DNA of 64,000 nucleotides from Mycolicibacterium fluoranthenivorans (GCF_011758805.1 NZ_JAANOW010000005.1:62001-126000); one strand, 5' to 3'; shown: positions 17,617 to 26,808, numbered from the stretch's first letter. Program-made: numbers and translations. Notes: generated by a model not told the origin, from the letters alone.

Positions 17617-17967
17617 TCAGCCTCCCTTCCGGATCCTGTAGCGCACCCAGCCGAAGTCCTCACCGGTCATCGAATGGACACGGTTCTGGCCCGGTCCACC
17701 GACGACACCGAAAACGCCTTCCGGCAGCGGGACTTGGTCACCGTCTTGAAGGTCCGGGGCGCTGCCGTCGGCCTTCTTGCGGACACGCAGGATGCCGTCC
17801 TGCACCCAGCGTTTACCGCGTTCTGTGACGATCGCCTGAGGTTCGCTGAGGAATGCCACGATGTCGATCGGGTCCAGCTCGGTGGTCTGGTTGTTCGCGT
17901 CGTCGGTCACCCTGCTGGGTGTGACGGTCGCGAAGTTCGTGACCTCTAGAGGCACCCGATACCCCAC
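17617..17967 (-). CDS. Head-tail stopper protein
   Basis: 116 residues from GTG 17967, overlapping the 3' end of the adaptor gene by 22 bases. Size, beta-rich sequence (GDQVPLPEGVFGVVGGPG) and location between adaptor and gp10-like genes fit the stopper ring that closes the head after packaging. The family call is by position and overall pattern. Confidence 0.75.
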   Translation of the reverse strand: MGYRVPLEVTNFATVTPSRVTDDANNQTTELDPIDIVAFLSEPQAIVTERGKRWVQDGILRVRKKADGSAPDLQDGDQVPLPEGVFGVVGGPGQNRVHSMTGEDFGWVRYRIRKGG

Positions 17968-18404
17968 GGAGCGATCGGCATCGTGGTGATGCGGCGGCGA
18001 CGCTTCCTGTGCAGCTTAACCCTGTCGAGCTCTTGCGCGGTGAAGGCGATCCGGCCGCGGGTGGGGTCCTGATAGAACCCGTATGAGCGGCTCGTGGTGT
18101 CCTGCTCCATGGTCTGCGAAACCTGCGTCGCACCATCAGGATTGCGATACAGGCCGAGCACCTTGTCCACGACGAGTTGCTTCACACGCTCGACGCGGTC
18201 CGGGTCACCGGCGGCCGCCGATGCCTCGATGATGTCTGGCAGCGTCTTGCGCAACGACGGCACGTCCCCCATCAGAGCGTTCTCGACATCGAAGATGCGG
18301 AACTTGAGCCACGGCACCCGGGCCGGGGGGAACGTCCCCTCGAACCGGGCGACCGCGTCGTCACTGCTGACGAACTTGCCCTCTGGTGGGGTGGGCGTGG
18401 TCAT
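17946..18404 (-). CDS. Head-tail adaptor, Gp15/Gp19 type
   Basis: 152 residues from ATG 18404. The N-terminal two thirds is helical (VARFEGTFPPARVPWLK, then DPDRVERVKQLVVDKVLG), followed by SRSYGFYQDPTRG. This combination is common in mycobacteriophage head-tail adaptor proteins (Gp15/Gp19/Gp42-like). It binds below the portal to extend the connector. Confidence 0.82.
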   Translation of the reverse strand: MTTPTPPEGKFVSSDDAVARFEGTFPPARVPWLKFRIFDVENALMGDVPSLRKTLPDIIEASAAAGDPDRVERVKQLVVDKVLGLYRNPDGATQVSQTMEQDTTSRSYGFYQDPTRGRIAFTAQELDRVKLHRKRRRRITTMPIAPWGIGCL

Positions 18405-18778
18405 TCGACCGGCACACCCGCATCCGCGACGGCGGCGATGATGTCGTCGCGCTTGCTGATCCCGTCGACGTCGACGCCGTTGTCTTCGGCGTACTTCCGC
18501 CAGGCAGGCTCACCGGAGCCTGCGCCGTGCCGCGGGGGCGGACCGGCCGGCTCCTCATCCGGATCCGCGGGATCTTCCGCGTCGCCCGGATCCACCGGTG
18601 GGGCGGGCGGCTCATCGACGGGTTCGTCCGCCGAGCCCTCGCCGCCCTCCTGCGCGAAGCAGTGGTCGCCCATCTGCTTGGCCGCCCACGCGGGCACGAC
18701 CTGGCCGGGAAGGAAGCCGTGAACGGCTCCCTCCCCGTCCTGGACGTAGACCGCGAATTCGCCGATCTTCTTCGCCAC
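18401..18778 (-). CDS. Small head or connector protein with acidic linker and SAP-like C-terminus
   Basis: 125 residues from GTG 18778. Residues about 47-85 are a Pro, Glu and Asp rich disordered linker. The C-terminal 35 residues (WRKYAEDNGVDVDGISKRDD) resemble short LEM/SAP-like helical hairpins seen in proteins encoded just downstream of actinophage capsid genes. The role in the head is unknown. Confidence 0.7.
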   Translation of the reverse strand: MAKKIGEFAVYVQDGEGAVHGFLPGQVVPAWAAKQMGDHCFAQEGGEGSADEPVDEPPAPPVDPGDAEDPADPDEEPAGPPPRHGAGSGEPAWRKYAEDNGVDVDGISKRDDIIAAVADAGVPVE

Positions 18779-18790
18779 GACCAGACTGCC

Positions 18791-19849
18791 TTACGCGACC
18801 GTCGCGACGAGGATCTTGCGGGTGTCGGCCAAGACCGGCAGCACCACACCGTCGACGAAGGTGGTCTTGCGGAACGGCGGCTGCTCCTCGCGCACGAGGA
18901 TGCCGATGATGCCCGTCGCCGACTGGACCTGAACGTTGTTGGCGTTCAGCTCCATCGACGTGGTCGGCACACCCCAGGCGGTGAAGCCCAGCGTGCCCAG
19001 ATCCGACGGCAGGAACGCCACCTTGTTGGCCGGGTAGGCCAGCGTGGTGGAGCCGTCGACGTCGAAGCTGGAGCCGTAGATCGACCCGCCGGGCTGCCCG
19101 TCGGTGGGCACCACGAACGGCGGGATGCCGAAACCCGCCAGGAAGGCGTTGATCTCGGCGATCGACACCCACGTGACACCGGTGTTGGCGCCCTTGATCG
19201 CGTTGATCAGCTGCGTGTTCTGCATCAGGTGCTGCACCACAGCCAGCGACGTCCGGAACTGGCCGTGCGGGGCGCCGTTGAGGCCCGAGTACACGCCGGT
19301 CCAGGCGATCAGGTCGGTCAGCGGCGTCGACGCGGCGTGGTTGGACCACAGGGTCGCGGCGGTGACCAGCTGGCCGCCGGGGATGCCGTAGTCGACCTGC
19401 TGCTGCACACCGTTCTCGTTGATGGTGAGCACACCATCGGTGAGGACGTCGCCCCAGGCCAGCTCGACGCGGTTCTGCGCGTAGCGGGTCAGGTTGGTCA
19501 GGTCGTCGTAGATCGCATCCACGAGGATGTTCTGGATGGTGCCGCCGTAGCGGGCCATCTCCTTCTGCCGGCGCTCGTACTCACCGACGCTCAGCTGGCC
19601 GCCGAGCGGGAGCATCCGCACGCGGCCTTCCTTGCCGGTGTCACGCGGCGCCACCCAGAACGAACCATCCCAGTTCCGGAACTTCGCAGCCCGGTTGGTC
19701 TGGGTGATCGTCGCGAAGTCGATCTCGTCGGTGTCGTAATTCCGGGTGGGGAACTCCGCGGTGAATCGGTTGTTCGACGGCAGAGGAACATTCTGCGTGA
19801 ACACGATGGTGTCTTCGAGCGGCAACGGGCCGTCCAGGAACAGTGCCAT
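18791..19849 (-). CDS. Major capsid protein, phage capsid E family
   Basis: 352 residues from ATG 19849. Sequence features of the Phage_cap_E group include the N-terminal ALFLDGPLPLEDTI, the E-loop region with RAAKFRNWDGSFWVAP, and the central NRVELAWGDVLTDGVL. It is preceded by scaffold and decoration genes, as in other phages with this HK97-fold capsid. No N-terminal delta domain is evident, consistent with a separate scaffold protein. Confidence 0.93.
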   Translation of the reverse strand: MALFLDGPLPLEDTIVFTQNVPLPSNNRFTAEFPTRNYDTDEIDFATITQTNRAAKFRNWDGSFWVAPRDTGKEGRVRMLPLGGQLSVGEYERRQKEMARYGGTIQNILVDAIYDDLTNLTRYAQNRVELAWGDVLTDGVLTINENGVQQQVDYGIPGGQLVTAATLWSNHAASTPLTDLIAWTGVYSGLNGAPHGQFRTSLAVVQHLMQNTQLINAIKGANTGVTWVSIAEINAFLAGFGIPPFVVPTDGQPGGSIYGSSFDVDGSTTLAYPANKVAFLPSDLGTLGFTAWGVPTTSMELNANNVQVQSATGIIGILVREEQPPFRKTTFVDGVVLPVLADTRKILVATVA

Positions 19850-19863
19850 GGGTCAGTCCTCCC

Positions 19864-20280
19864 TCACGCCTCGTACCGGATGGTGGGGGTGTCGGCCTTG
19901 CCGTTGGCATCGACCGACCCCGTTCCGGACTGGAACGGGAGCTTGCCCACCGAGATGATCGCGTCGTTGACCACGGCACCGGTGCCGACCTTGGCCGCGG
20001 TGGTGCCGTTCTGGCGCACGAAACGCGCGTCGGCGTAGGTGAACCCGTATAAGGTCTGCGTGCCGTCGGAGGCAGCGTCGTTGTACGGGCCGAACAGTCC
20101 GGTCGCGGTGACCTTCCCGATCGCCGTGCCCGACGGCAGGAAGCCGTTGGGGTAGTGGGTGCCGGCGGTGAACTTCGACGGGTCGAGGGTCACGTTGGGC
20201 TTGACCTTGGGCTCTTGCAGGAGCCACTGCTTGTTGCCGACCTGATAGGTCGTCGTCTGCAACGAAATGTCGGTCGACAT
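19864..20280 (-). CDS. Head decoration protein
   Basis: 138 residues from ATG 20280. Beta-rich, with TTYQVGNKQWLL at the start and a GxxIGKVTATGLFGPYN segment typical of lambda gpD-like decoration proteins. It lies directly upstream of the capsid gene. It probably stabilises the expanded capsid as trimers. Confidence 0.85.
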   Translation of the reverse strand: MSTDISLQTTTYQVGNKQWLLQEPKVKPNVTLDPSKFTAGTHYPNGFLPSGTAIGKVTATGLFGPYNDAASDGTQTLYGFTYADARFVRQNGTTAAKVGTGAVVNDAIISVGKLPFQSGTGSVDANGKADTPTIRYEA

Positions 20281-20295
20281 AGCGTGCGTCCTTTC

Positions 20296-21024
20296 TTACG
20301 TGGATGTACCGAAGCGCTTGTCCGCTGCGGCTTTTCCGGCTTCGCCGGGCCGTAATGGGGGTTGTCCCCCGCTGTGCTGTCCCCAGACCGGAGCCTGCTG
20401 TTTGACACCGCTCCGCTGTTGCTGCTGACCGCCGAACAGTGCGGTCAGGTGACCGATCACCTTGTCCGTGTCGACGTCGCCGCTCTCGCCGTAGAACGCG
20501 GCGGGATTGGTGGTGGCGACGAACGCCTCCAACTGGTCACCGGACAGGAATCCCGCGGCGATACCGCGCAGAGAGGCCTGATCCAACTTCGGCCGGTACT
20601 CCGCTTCTGCCGCGGCGCGTGCCTCGGCTGCGGCCTTCTCGGTCGCATCCTTGACGGCCTTCTGATCGGAGGTCAGCTTTTCGCCCTCCAACTCCTCCAG
20701 ACGTGACCACATCGCGTTGACGTCCTGCGGGGTGAATCCGTGGAACGCGGCAAGCTTGTTGTCTGTCTGACGGTTCTGGTAGCGGTAGTAGGCGGCCTGC
20801 TGGTCGACAGTCATGTCCTTGACTGGTGTGTTGTCCGGGAAGCCCTTATCGGACCCGGACTGCGCACCTGACTGCTGACCACCGTTCTGCTGTTGGCCAC
20901 CTTCGGCGCCCTGCTGCTGGCCGCCGTCTTCGGATCCACCCATAACGGGCCAGATCGGCAGACCGCGCTTGGTGAGACCCAGCGCCTGCAGGTTGGTGGA
21001 TGGGTGAAAAGGTAACGGGGACAT
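20296..21024 (-). CDS. Scaffolding protein
   Basis: 242 residues from ATG 21024, with GGGAG upstream; the frame is open further upstream but without phage-like sequence. The N-terminus has a Gln and Gly rich stretch (about residues 30-70). The centre is charged and helical (KDATEKAAAEARAAAEAEY), and the end is basic. This layout is classic for capsid scaffolds, and the gene sits between the MuF-type and decoration genes. Confidence 0.85.
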   Translation of the reverse strand: MSPLPFHPSTNLQALGLTKRGLPIWPVMGGSEDGGQQQGAEGGQQQNGGQQSGAQSGSDKGFPDNTPVKDMTVDQQAAYYRYQNRQTDNKLAAFHGFTPQDVNAMWSRLEELEGEKLTSDQKAVKDATEKAAAEARAAAEAEYRPKLDQASLRGIAAGFLSGDQLEAFVATTNPAAFYGESGDVDTDKVIGHLTALFGGQQQQRSGVKQQAPVWGQHSGGQPPLRPGEAGKAAADKRFGTST

Positions 21025-21088
21025 GCGACTCCCATATCGGGTGAGGGGTTTTGCCCATAGCGGGCCGACCGCCGGAACTGGCGGAAGA

Positions 21089-22243
21089 TCAGGGGTTGAG
21101 CGCAGACCGCATTCGGGCGATCTGTTCGAGGTGCCACTGCACGGGGCCGGAGTCTTCGGCGACACCGCGTACCCGCAGATCTGCCAGGCTCTTCTCCAGG
21201 AGTGGCAGATGTCGGGATGCGATGTCCGTAGCGGATTCCGGTTTCGCGGCGGCGGTTTCTGCGCCAGCGCGCGTGTTCTTGTCTCGTGGCCTGTACTTGC
21301 GTTTCGGGACCAGAACTGCGCCGAGCTCGCCGTGGTCGTCGACCTGGTATCGGGTGCGCTTAAGGTGCGCCGCTGAGGTGCCTCCGCCGGCGTCGTACAG
21401 CGCATTGAGGTCGACCTGGTTGAGGTCGTCGGCCGGGTCGTGTTCCGCGGTGACCGGCGCGACCGTGCACTTGCAGTCCGCGTGGATCGGCCGCAACTCC
21501 CCGACCTTGTACACCCTGTCTGACGATGCGATACACAGGCCGCACGTCCCGCTGCGGGACAACTCGGGGTGGATCACCCGCCGGTACCCGATAACCCTCG
21601 TAGCAGGCTTCTGGGCGTCCAGGTCCACCGCCTTGGCCAACACCTGCGTCTCTCCCAGGCGTTGGGCGAGCATCAGGTTGTCGTCGACGATCTGATCGAT
21701 CCGCAGCCCGGACTGCTCCGCAGCGTCCAGACCTTCCTCGGACTGGATCCACCGGAACCCCGCTGCTGGCCGTTTCAGCACGGCCTCTGTGGTCATCTCA
21801 TCCGCGGTGACGGTCCGCGTATCGCCGTTGGAGTACTCGACAGTGACGTCGCGGGACTCCAAGGTGACCTTGCCGCCGGTGATCACCTGCGCCGGCGCCC
21901 GCACGTCGACGGGGATGTCGGTACGGGCGTCGACCTTGATGTTCATCGCCTTGAGCTGGGTAGCAACTGCGGCAGCCGCGGCCCGGCCGGTGGCGGTCTG
22001 GGCGGTGGCCAGGATCTTGGTGCCTTTGGCGGCGAAGTCGTCGACCTGCTTCTGGTCGTACGGGTTGACGGTCCGCCACAGCGCACGCAAGGCGCGCTTG
22101 GCGACGGTGGCCGCGCGTTCCCGCGTGGTGATCACACCTTCGGCGGTGGTGGCCACGATCTGGTTCGGGGACACCGACCTGCCGGCGGTACGGGCGGCGG
22201 TAGCAGCGGCCAGCGCCTCCGGGTAGCTAGTTGGTGTTGTCAA
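21089..22243 (-). CDS. MuF-like minor head protein
   Basis: 384 residues from TTG 22243, overlapping the portal gene end by 17 bases. Residues about 235-265 hold CGLCIASSDRVYKVGEL followed by IHADCKC, the Cys/His signature of MuF (SPP1 gp7-like) head morphogenesis proteins. The N-terminal 100 residues are helical. These proteins bind the portal and enter the capsid; some are ejected with DNA. Confidence 0.88.
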   Translation of the reverse strand: MTTPTSYPEALAAATAARTAGRSVSPNQIVATTAEGVITTRERAATVAKRALRALWRTVNPYDQKQVDDFAAKGTKILATAQTATGRAAAAAVATQLKAMNIKVDARTDIPVDVRAPAQVITGGKVTLESRDVTVEYSNGDTRTVTADEMTTEAVLKRPAAGFRWIQSEEGLDAAEQSGLRIDQIVDDNLMLAQRLGETQVLAKAVDLDAQKPATRVIGYRRVIHPELSRSGTCGLCIASSDRVYKVGELRPIHADCKCTVAPVTAEHDPADDLNQVDLNALYDAGGGTSAAHLKRTRYQVDDHGELGAVLVPKRKYRPRDKNTRAGAETAAAKPESATDIASRHLPLLEKSLADLRVRGVAEDSGPVQWHLEQIARMRSALNP

Positions 22244-23741
22244 CGGCGGGGCCCGACGACGGCTGCTGTTCGGCCGGCGGTGTCTGAGCCGGGGCCGTCT
22301 GGCCGGGAGTCGTCGGCAGCCCGAGCAGAGCGTCGGCGGTCATCCGGTCGACGTTGCGGTCGGTCTCTTCCGGCGACATCTGCCAGATCCGCTCGCAACG
22401 ATCCTCGAGCGACAAGGTTCCCACCGCCTGCGAGGACGCCGATGCCTGCTCAGCCAGCGTGCGGAACTCGATCGGCCCCCAGTTAAGCCGCATCCCGGTG
22501 CCCCGGTCGGTCTCGCCCGCCATCGCGAACGCCATGCGCCACAACAGCTTGAGCTGCGGTGTGAACCGGGTGCGCCGATCGCGCACCTTCGATGTCAACG
22601 ATTCCCGCATCAGACCCGCGCCCTCAGCGGACCCGTTCGCGGCGTCTGGGGTGATCAGGTGCAGCGGAGTACTGGTGACGGCCGCGAATTCCTTGACATC
22701 GTCGCGTTTCGCGTTGATGAACTGCCCGAGGTCAGTTTGCGCGGACTCCCACATCTTGAAGTCGGCCGGAAACCGCCACAGAGCACCCGGGCCCGCCTTC
22801 AGATCGTTCTCCGGGTCGATCCGGCGGCCCTCGCTGCCGTCGAGGTCGTCGTCATCGTCCTCGTCGTCTTCATCGTCGTCACCGAATAGGCCGCGCTGGC
22901 GCAGTGCCTGGTACCAGAACCCGATGATCCGTTGCAGGGTGGTGTCGTTGATGCGGTCGAGCAGATCGATGTGGGGCTCGTACTCCCCCATGCCGTGCAG
23001 GTTGTCGAATCGCACGATGGGGATGCCGCCGAGCTCATCCAGGCCGGTGATCGCCTCGACCTCGACGTCGGCGTCGAACGTCCACCCGCCCGAACCGTGC
23101 CGGTAGGTGTACTTCCGGCCCGGCAGGAACAGGAACGCCGTCTGCTCATCGGTAATTGGGTCGTACTGCTTGACCACTGCGGCGCGCAACCTGGTCGGGT
23201 TCGTCAGATCAGGGATGCCTATGCAGCGGCGCGGGTCGATTGCGTGCACGGACGGGCACGGCTGCCCGTTCTTCAGAGCGACACCGCCGCCCTTCGGGAC
23301 GGCCATGCCGTAGCTCTCCCCCATGGAGAAAGCGAAGTCCTGCAGCTCCTTGAACTGAGCCACAAAGCCGGTCTCGTCCATGATCTGCGCGGCGATATCG
23401 TCACCATTGGTGTCGTCATCGGCAAGCGTCGAAATTGCCTGCAGCTCCATACGATCCGACATCGCAGACAGGCACATCGGCGCATAGTTCGACCGCGCTT
23501 TACGCATCACATGACGGAACACATCCCGGTACGCCTCTTCGATCTGCGGCAGCGGCGGATCACCCACGTTGTAGGACCACAGCATGTCCAGGAACCGATT
23601 GCGGGGCGTGGTGTACCGGGTGAAGAACGCACCGCTGCCCTCGGAGGCTGGGCGGCGCATCTTGTCCTGCCACGGCGGCCGGGTGACCGAGGTGAACATC
23701 GCGTTGATCTTCTGGAACCAGTCATCAGGAGAGAGCGTCAA
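22227..23741 (-). CDS. Portal protein, SPP1 gp6-like
   Basis: 504 residues from TTG 23741, with AGGAGGGGG five bases upstream. The sequence matches portal proteins of the SPP1 gp6 type in length and order, with an N-terminal wing and a C-terminal crown. An acidic run of mainly Asp and Glu sits near residue 290-305 (DDDEDDEDDDDDLDG). The last 40 residues are Pro and Gln rich. It forms the dodecameric DNA entry ring. Confidence 0.93.
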   Translation of the reverse strand: MTLSPDDWFQKINAMFTSVTRPPWQDKMRRPASEGSGAFFTRYTTPRNRFLDMLWSYNVGDPPLPQIEEAYRDVFRHVMRKARSNYAPMCLSAMSDRMELQAISTLADDDTNGDDIAAQIMDETGFVAQFKELQDFAFSMGESYGMAVPKGGGVALKNGQPCPSVHAIDPRRCIGIPDLTNPTRLRAAVVKQYDPITDEQTAFLFLPGRKYTYRHGSGGWTFDADVEVEAITGLDELGGIPIVRFDNLHGMGEYEPHIDLLDRINDTTLQRIIGFWYQALRQRGLFGDDDEDDEDDDDDLDGSEGRRIDPENDLKAGPGALWRFPADFKMWESAQTDLGQFINAKRDDVKEFAAVTSTPLHLITPDAANGSAEGAGLMRESLTSKVRDRRTRFTPQLKLLWRMAFAMAGETDRGTGMRLNWGPIEFRTLAEQASASSQAVGTLSLEDRCERIWQMSPEETDRNVDRMTADALLGLPTTPGQTAPAQTPPAEQQPSSGPAVDNTN

Positions 23742-23753
23742 CGAAACCCCCTC

Positions 23754-25436
23754 CTATCTGAGTCGCTGGATCACACGTTTCTTCGTCTTCGGCAACTTCG
23801 GGAGAACCTCCATGCGGGCCTCCCACGACAGGACACTCGCCATGCAGGCATCGAATTTGCGGTCCTTGTGCAGCTTCCCGAGGATCCACTTCTGCTTGCC
23901 GGACTGCAGATCCACCATGTTCAGCAGCTTCTTGCCTGCGTTGCCGAGGTGTCGGGTCAGGTCGCCGTGCTTCTTCGGCTCGTTGGTGGCGAACTCGATA
24001 TCCGAGTACGTGATCAGGCCCGAGTTGATCGCCGACTCATACCCGAGAAGTGCTTTCACCATGCGGTCCTGCTTGTTCGTCCAAAACTCCTGAACGACAG
24101 CACGTTTCGTGACTGGACTTTCTCCGGCCTTCGCCGCCCATCCACCCAGGGTGGCGGTGTAGTACGCGGGGTCGCCGTAGCACAGCATCACCTTGTAATT
24201 GCGGCGGATATAGTTCCACTTCGCAGTCAGCGCAGCCTCGTCGACTTCCCAATCCTCCGCGTGCAGAGGGCATTCGGCCAAGTACTCCAGCTGCTGCAGC
24301 CCGGTGCGGACATCGGTCATCACCAGCGCGGTGGCGTCCCGGAACCGGGCGCCGTCGAACCCGACCGTCACGTACGCGCCGCGGCGAATGTGCAGCTCAG
24401 GCCGTGCCAGGTCCTTCCACAGCCCCAGGTTGAACGCCTGGGCGCCCTGCTGGGTCCACCGGTTGCACCACACCCGCTCCAGGTACGGCTTATCCGCGCC
24501 GGGAATGTCCCACTGCGACGCGAGATCCTCGACGTCGGTGCGCGCCGCCAGCGCCGGCCCGGACGCCTCCCGGATCGCCTCGCAGCGATCCTCGAAGCTG
24601 TCCATATCCCAGTCGTCGGATGCCTGCCGGTGGAAGTAGAACATGCGGGGGCGCTTGATCTCTCCCCGCAGCATCGCCTCGGCCTCGAAGTGATCGGTCT
24701 CGGCGACTGAGTTCTGGCCGGGCGCGCCGGCCGTCGTCGTCGACATCGACCACGGATCCTGCGCGACCCGCTTACCGGTGTTCGCTTCCATCGTCGTTAC
24801 CGCGTCACGCTCCGACGGCAGGTACAGGCGGTGCGTCTCGTCGAACGCGTTGAACGTGGTCCGGCCGCCGTCGTTGGAGTCCGGCGCGTTGGCTAAGGGG
24901 ACGACCTTGCCGTCCGCCTTCCCGCGGTGATCCTTTCGAATCACCCGCTCCAGCGAGCAGTCGAACAGCTCCTTCTCGGGTCCCTCTTCGCAGATGTACT
25001 TGAGCGCACCGAAAGCCAGCTCCGACACCTGCAGCTTCGCGTTGGCCAGCATCGGGATGTACGGGTCGACGACCGGCCTGCCCTGCTTGAGCGTGCCATC
25101 ACGGTTGAAGCCGTTGAAACGCACGGGGCTCCCCGGGTGCAGCTCCGCGTAAGCGATCAGCGCCATCAGTTCCGTCTTCGCGAAGCCCTTGCGCACCGAC
25201 ACCGCGATGCGCTTCCACCTCCGCCGGCCCTCACGCGGGTGACCTTTCGGCCACACCTCGAACGCCCGGTAGATGATGAACTGCCGGTCCTCGTCGAGGA
25301 CCAGGGGCTGGCCCTTCAAATCGCCCGGCCCGAAGACAGCACCGGTGTAGCCGTTGTAGCCCTGCAGGAAGTCGCAGACCTGGTCACCGAGCGAGGGATA
25401 GAACTCTGCCTCGATCGGCGGAACGATCAGATCCAT
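23754..25436 (-). CDS. terL: Terminase large subunit
   Basis: 560 residues from ATG 25436. The ATPase motif near residues 78-90 reads VSVRKGFAKTEL, a deviant Walker A with GxxKT. NAFDETH at 196-202 is the Walker B and catalytic Glu. The nuclease domain in the second half has acidic clusters (VGFDGARFRDATAL and LCYGDPAYY). It packages DNA into the prohead with the small subunit encoded just upstream. Confidence 0.95.
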   Translation of the reverse strand: MDLIVPPIEAEFYPSLGDQVCDFLQGYNGYTGAVFGPGDLKGQPLVLDEDRQFIIYRAFEVWPKGHPREGRRRWKRIAVSVRKGFAKTELMALIAYAELHPGSPVRFNGFNRDGTLKQGRPVVDPYIPMLANAKLQVSELAFGALKYICEEGPEKELFDCSLERVIRKDHRGKADGKVVPLANAPDSNDGGRTTFNAFDETHRLYLPSERDAVTTMEANTGKRVAQDPWSMSTTTAGAPGQNSVAETDHFEAEAMLRGEIKRPRMFYFHRQASDDWDMDSFEDRCEAIREASGPALAARTDVEDLASQWDIPGADKPYLERVWCNRWTQQGAQAFNLGLWKDLARPELHIRRGAYVTVGFDGARFRDATALVMTDVRTGLQQLEYLAECPLHAEDWEVDEAALTAKWNYIRRNYKVMLCYGDPAYYTATLGGWAAKAGESPVTKRAVVQEFWTNKQDRMVKALLGYESAINSGLITYSDIEFATNEPKKHGDLTRHLGNAGKKLLNMVDLQSGKQKWILGKLHKDRKFDACMASVLSWEARMEVLPKLPKTKKRVIQRLR

Positions 25437-25442
25437 GAGCGG

Positions 25443-25949
25443 CTATGCGCCGCCGGCGACAACCCTGAATTTGGCGCGCGGATCGGCGGCCTTCGGTGCA
25501 GTCCTCTTCGCCGGCGGGGTCGTGCCCGATGTCTTCTCCGGTGAGGTGATCTCCCACTGCAGCGTTCGCCGCGACATCGGCGTGAGACCGAACTGCACCA
25601 TGATCTGCCGAAACTCGCCCGCCAGCGCCTTGGCCGCGGTCACCTTCGTTGCCGGATCCAGCATCGCCTGGTAGATGCGCGCCGCGACGAACAGCAGGTG
25701 CACATCGGCATCAATCCACTGGTCCCGCGGTTCCGACGTCCACAGATCATCCCACCACTCGGTGACCGACGGGTACCACTCGATGCTGTCGGGCAGTGTC
25801 GGAGTTTTGCGTTCTACCGCCTGCTCAGCGGTGGCCGCGGGTTCTGCCGGAGGCTTCGCTGGAGCGGCCTTCTTGACCAGCGTCGCGCGGGTCGATGTCT
25901 TGTTCCGTCGCGTCCGGATGGACGGATCCTTGGCGATGGGTCCAGGCAT
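25443..25949 (-). CDS. terS: Terminase small subunit
   Basis: 168 residues from ATG 25949, with TATAGGAGCCC upstream. The N-terminus is basic and Ala/Pro rich. The core (SVTEWWDDLWTSEPRDQW, then YQAMLDPATKVTAAKALAGEF) matches actinophage small terminases. It recognises the packaging site, which is probably in or near the 230-base gap immediately upstream. Confidence 0.88.
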   Translation of the reverse strand: MPGPIAKDPSIRTRRNKTSTRATLVKKAAPAKPPAEPAATAEQAVERKTPTLPDSIEWYPSVTEWWDDLWTSEPRDQWIDADVHLLFVAARIYQAMLDPATKVTAAKALAGEFRQIMVQFGLTPMSRRTLQWEITSPEKTSGTTPPAKRTAPKAADPRAKFRVVAGGA

Positions 25950-26178
25950 GGGCGGGCTCCTATATCAGGAAGGGACACTTGGCATCCCATAGCGGGAGCG
26001 CCAAAGCTGTTGCGCAGGAACGTATTTGAGAAGTTCAGACGGCATATCCGGGGTTACCGAAAGCCGCGGTGAAGTTTTTCTCCCAACCCGTACAGGGCAT
26101 TTTTCACAGTGCATATCGGTGTCCGGCTGAGGTCCCCGGGGAGGGGTGGAGGCCAGGGTGGGCAGTGTTACCGCAAGG
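25950..26178. other. Non-coding gap between HNH and terminase, candidate cos region
   Basis: 229 bases without a convincing frame, holding two copies of a CATATC-GG type motif (26041-26051, 26111-26119), a CATAGCGGG variant near 25988 and a GC-rich palindrome around CCCCGGGG at 26134-26141. In many cos phages the cohesive end site lies exactly between the HNH gene and terS. I cannot pick the cut position. Confidence 0.35.
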
Positions 26179-26538
26179 TCAGGGGCGTGATCGGCCGTGT
26201 GCGGCTTGGCGTTGGGTCTCGATGCCGTGACACCAGCGACAGGCGGCTATGAGGCGGCCTCGGTCGATGGCCTTGGCGCGTCTGCGTCCTGTAGCTGCAA
26301 CGCCGTCGCGGTGGTGTGCCTCGTTGGCGTATCCGGTGCAGCCCTCGTGCTGCAGCTGGCACTGATAGCCGGCGTCGCGGAGGCAGTCGTCTCGTGCTGC
26401 TCTGGTGGCTCGTGTGGAGCCTTGGCCTGTGGTGTTGCCCTTCCACGCGTTGGCCTTCGTGTGCTCGACGCAGTAGCGGTCTGAGGTGATGAGCTCTGTG
26501 CAGTCAGGCGCTGGGCAGCGACGCGGTGCTCGTGGCAT
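26179..26538 (-). CDS. HNH endonuclease next to terminase
   Basis: 119 residues from ATG 26538, whose A is shared with the preceding TGA. An N-terminal Cys finger (CPAPDCTELITSDRYC) is followed by the HNH core: CQLQHEGC, AHHRDGV, then CRWCHGIETQRQA. HNH proteins encoded beside terminase are known partners that stimulate specific cos cleavage. A homing role is less likely at this place. Confidence 0.9.
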   Translation of the reverse strand: MPRAPRRCPAPDCTELITSDRYCVEHTKANAWKGNTTGQGSTRATRAARDDCLRDAGYQCQLQHEGCTGYANEAHHRDGVAATGRRRAKAIDRGRLIAACRWCHGIETQRQAAHGRSRP

Positions 26539-26808
26539 CAGCGGTTGAGTGAGTGCTGAGCCGAGGCAACGAGACCTGTGGTGATGTAGGCCGGCTGAGA
26601 CCCTTGCTTGGGGAACAGGCTCACGCCACCGAATCGATCGCCATCGTTGTCGTAGGCCATCCATCCGACCAAGTAGTACGTAGTCTGCTGGGACGGAAGG
26701 CTGGTCGCCGGGCCCATCAGTGTCGCGCTCCAGCAGTCGATGCAGTTCATTCACTGCGTCGTCGAGCTTGGCGTAGGCAGATCGCCATTCGGGGCTTCGT
26801 GCTTCCAT
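26538..26808 (-). pseudogene. Conserved phage gene split by a frameshift (DUF7213-like)
   Basis: The first half starts at ATG 26808 (coupled to the preceding TGA) and reads EWRSAYAKLDDAVNELHRLL up to VPADYVLLG near 26,680. The second half continues in another frame with WMAYDNDGDRFGG through QPAYITTGLVASAQHSL to the TGA at 26538. Together they give one complete small protein of a family common beside terminase genes in mycobacteriophages (I believe DUF7213). A +1 shift near CTTGGTC would restore it. It could be a mutation, a sequencing error or programmed frameshifting. Confidence 0.65.

Noticed and set aside
18386..20038. Long open frame of 550 codons on the plus strand
   Set aside because: It runs opposite to the capsid and decoration genes, is rich in Arg, Gly and His, and has no recognisable domain. 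It is a shadow of high-GC third positions in the minus-strand genes.
22932..24710. Plus-strand open frame of 592 codons
   Set aside because: It is antisense to portal and terminase, with composition typical of a complement frame and no domain.
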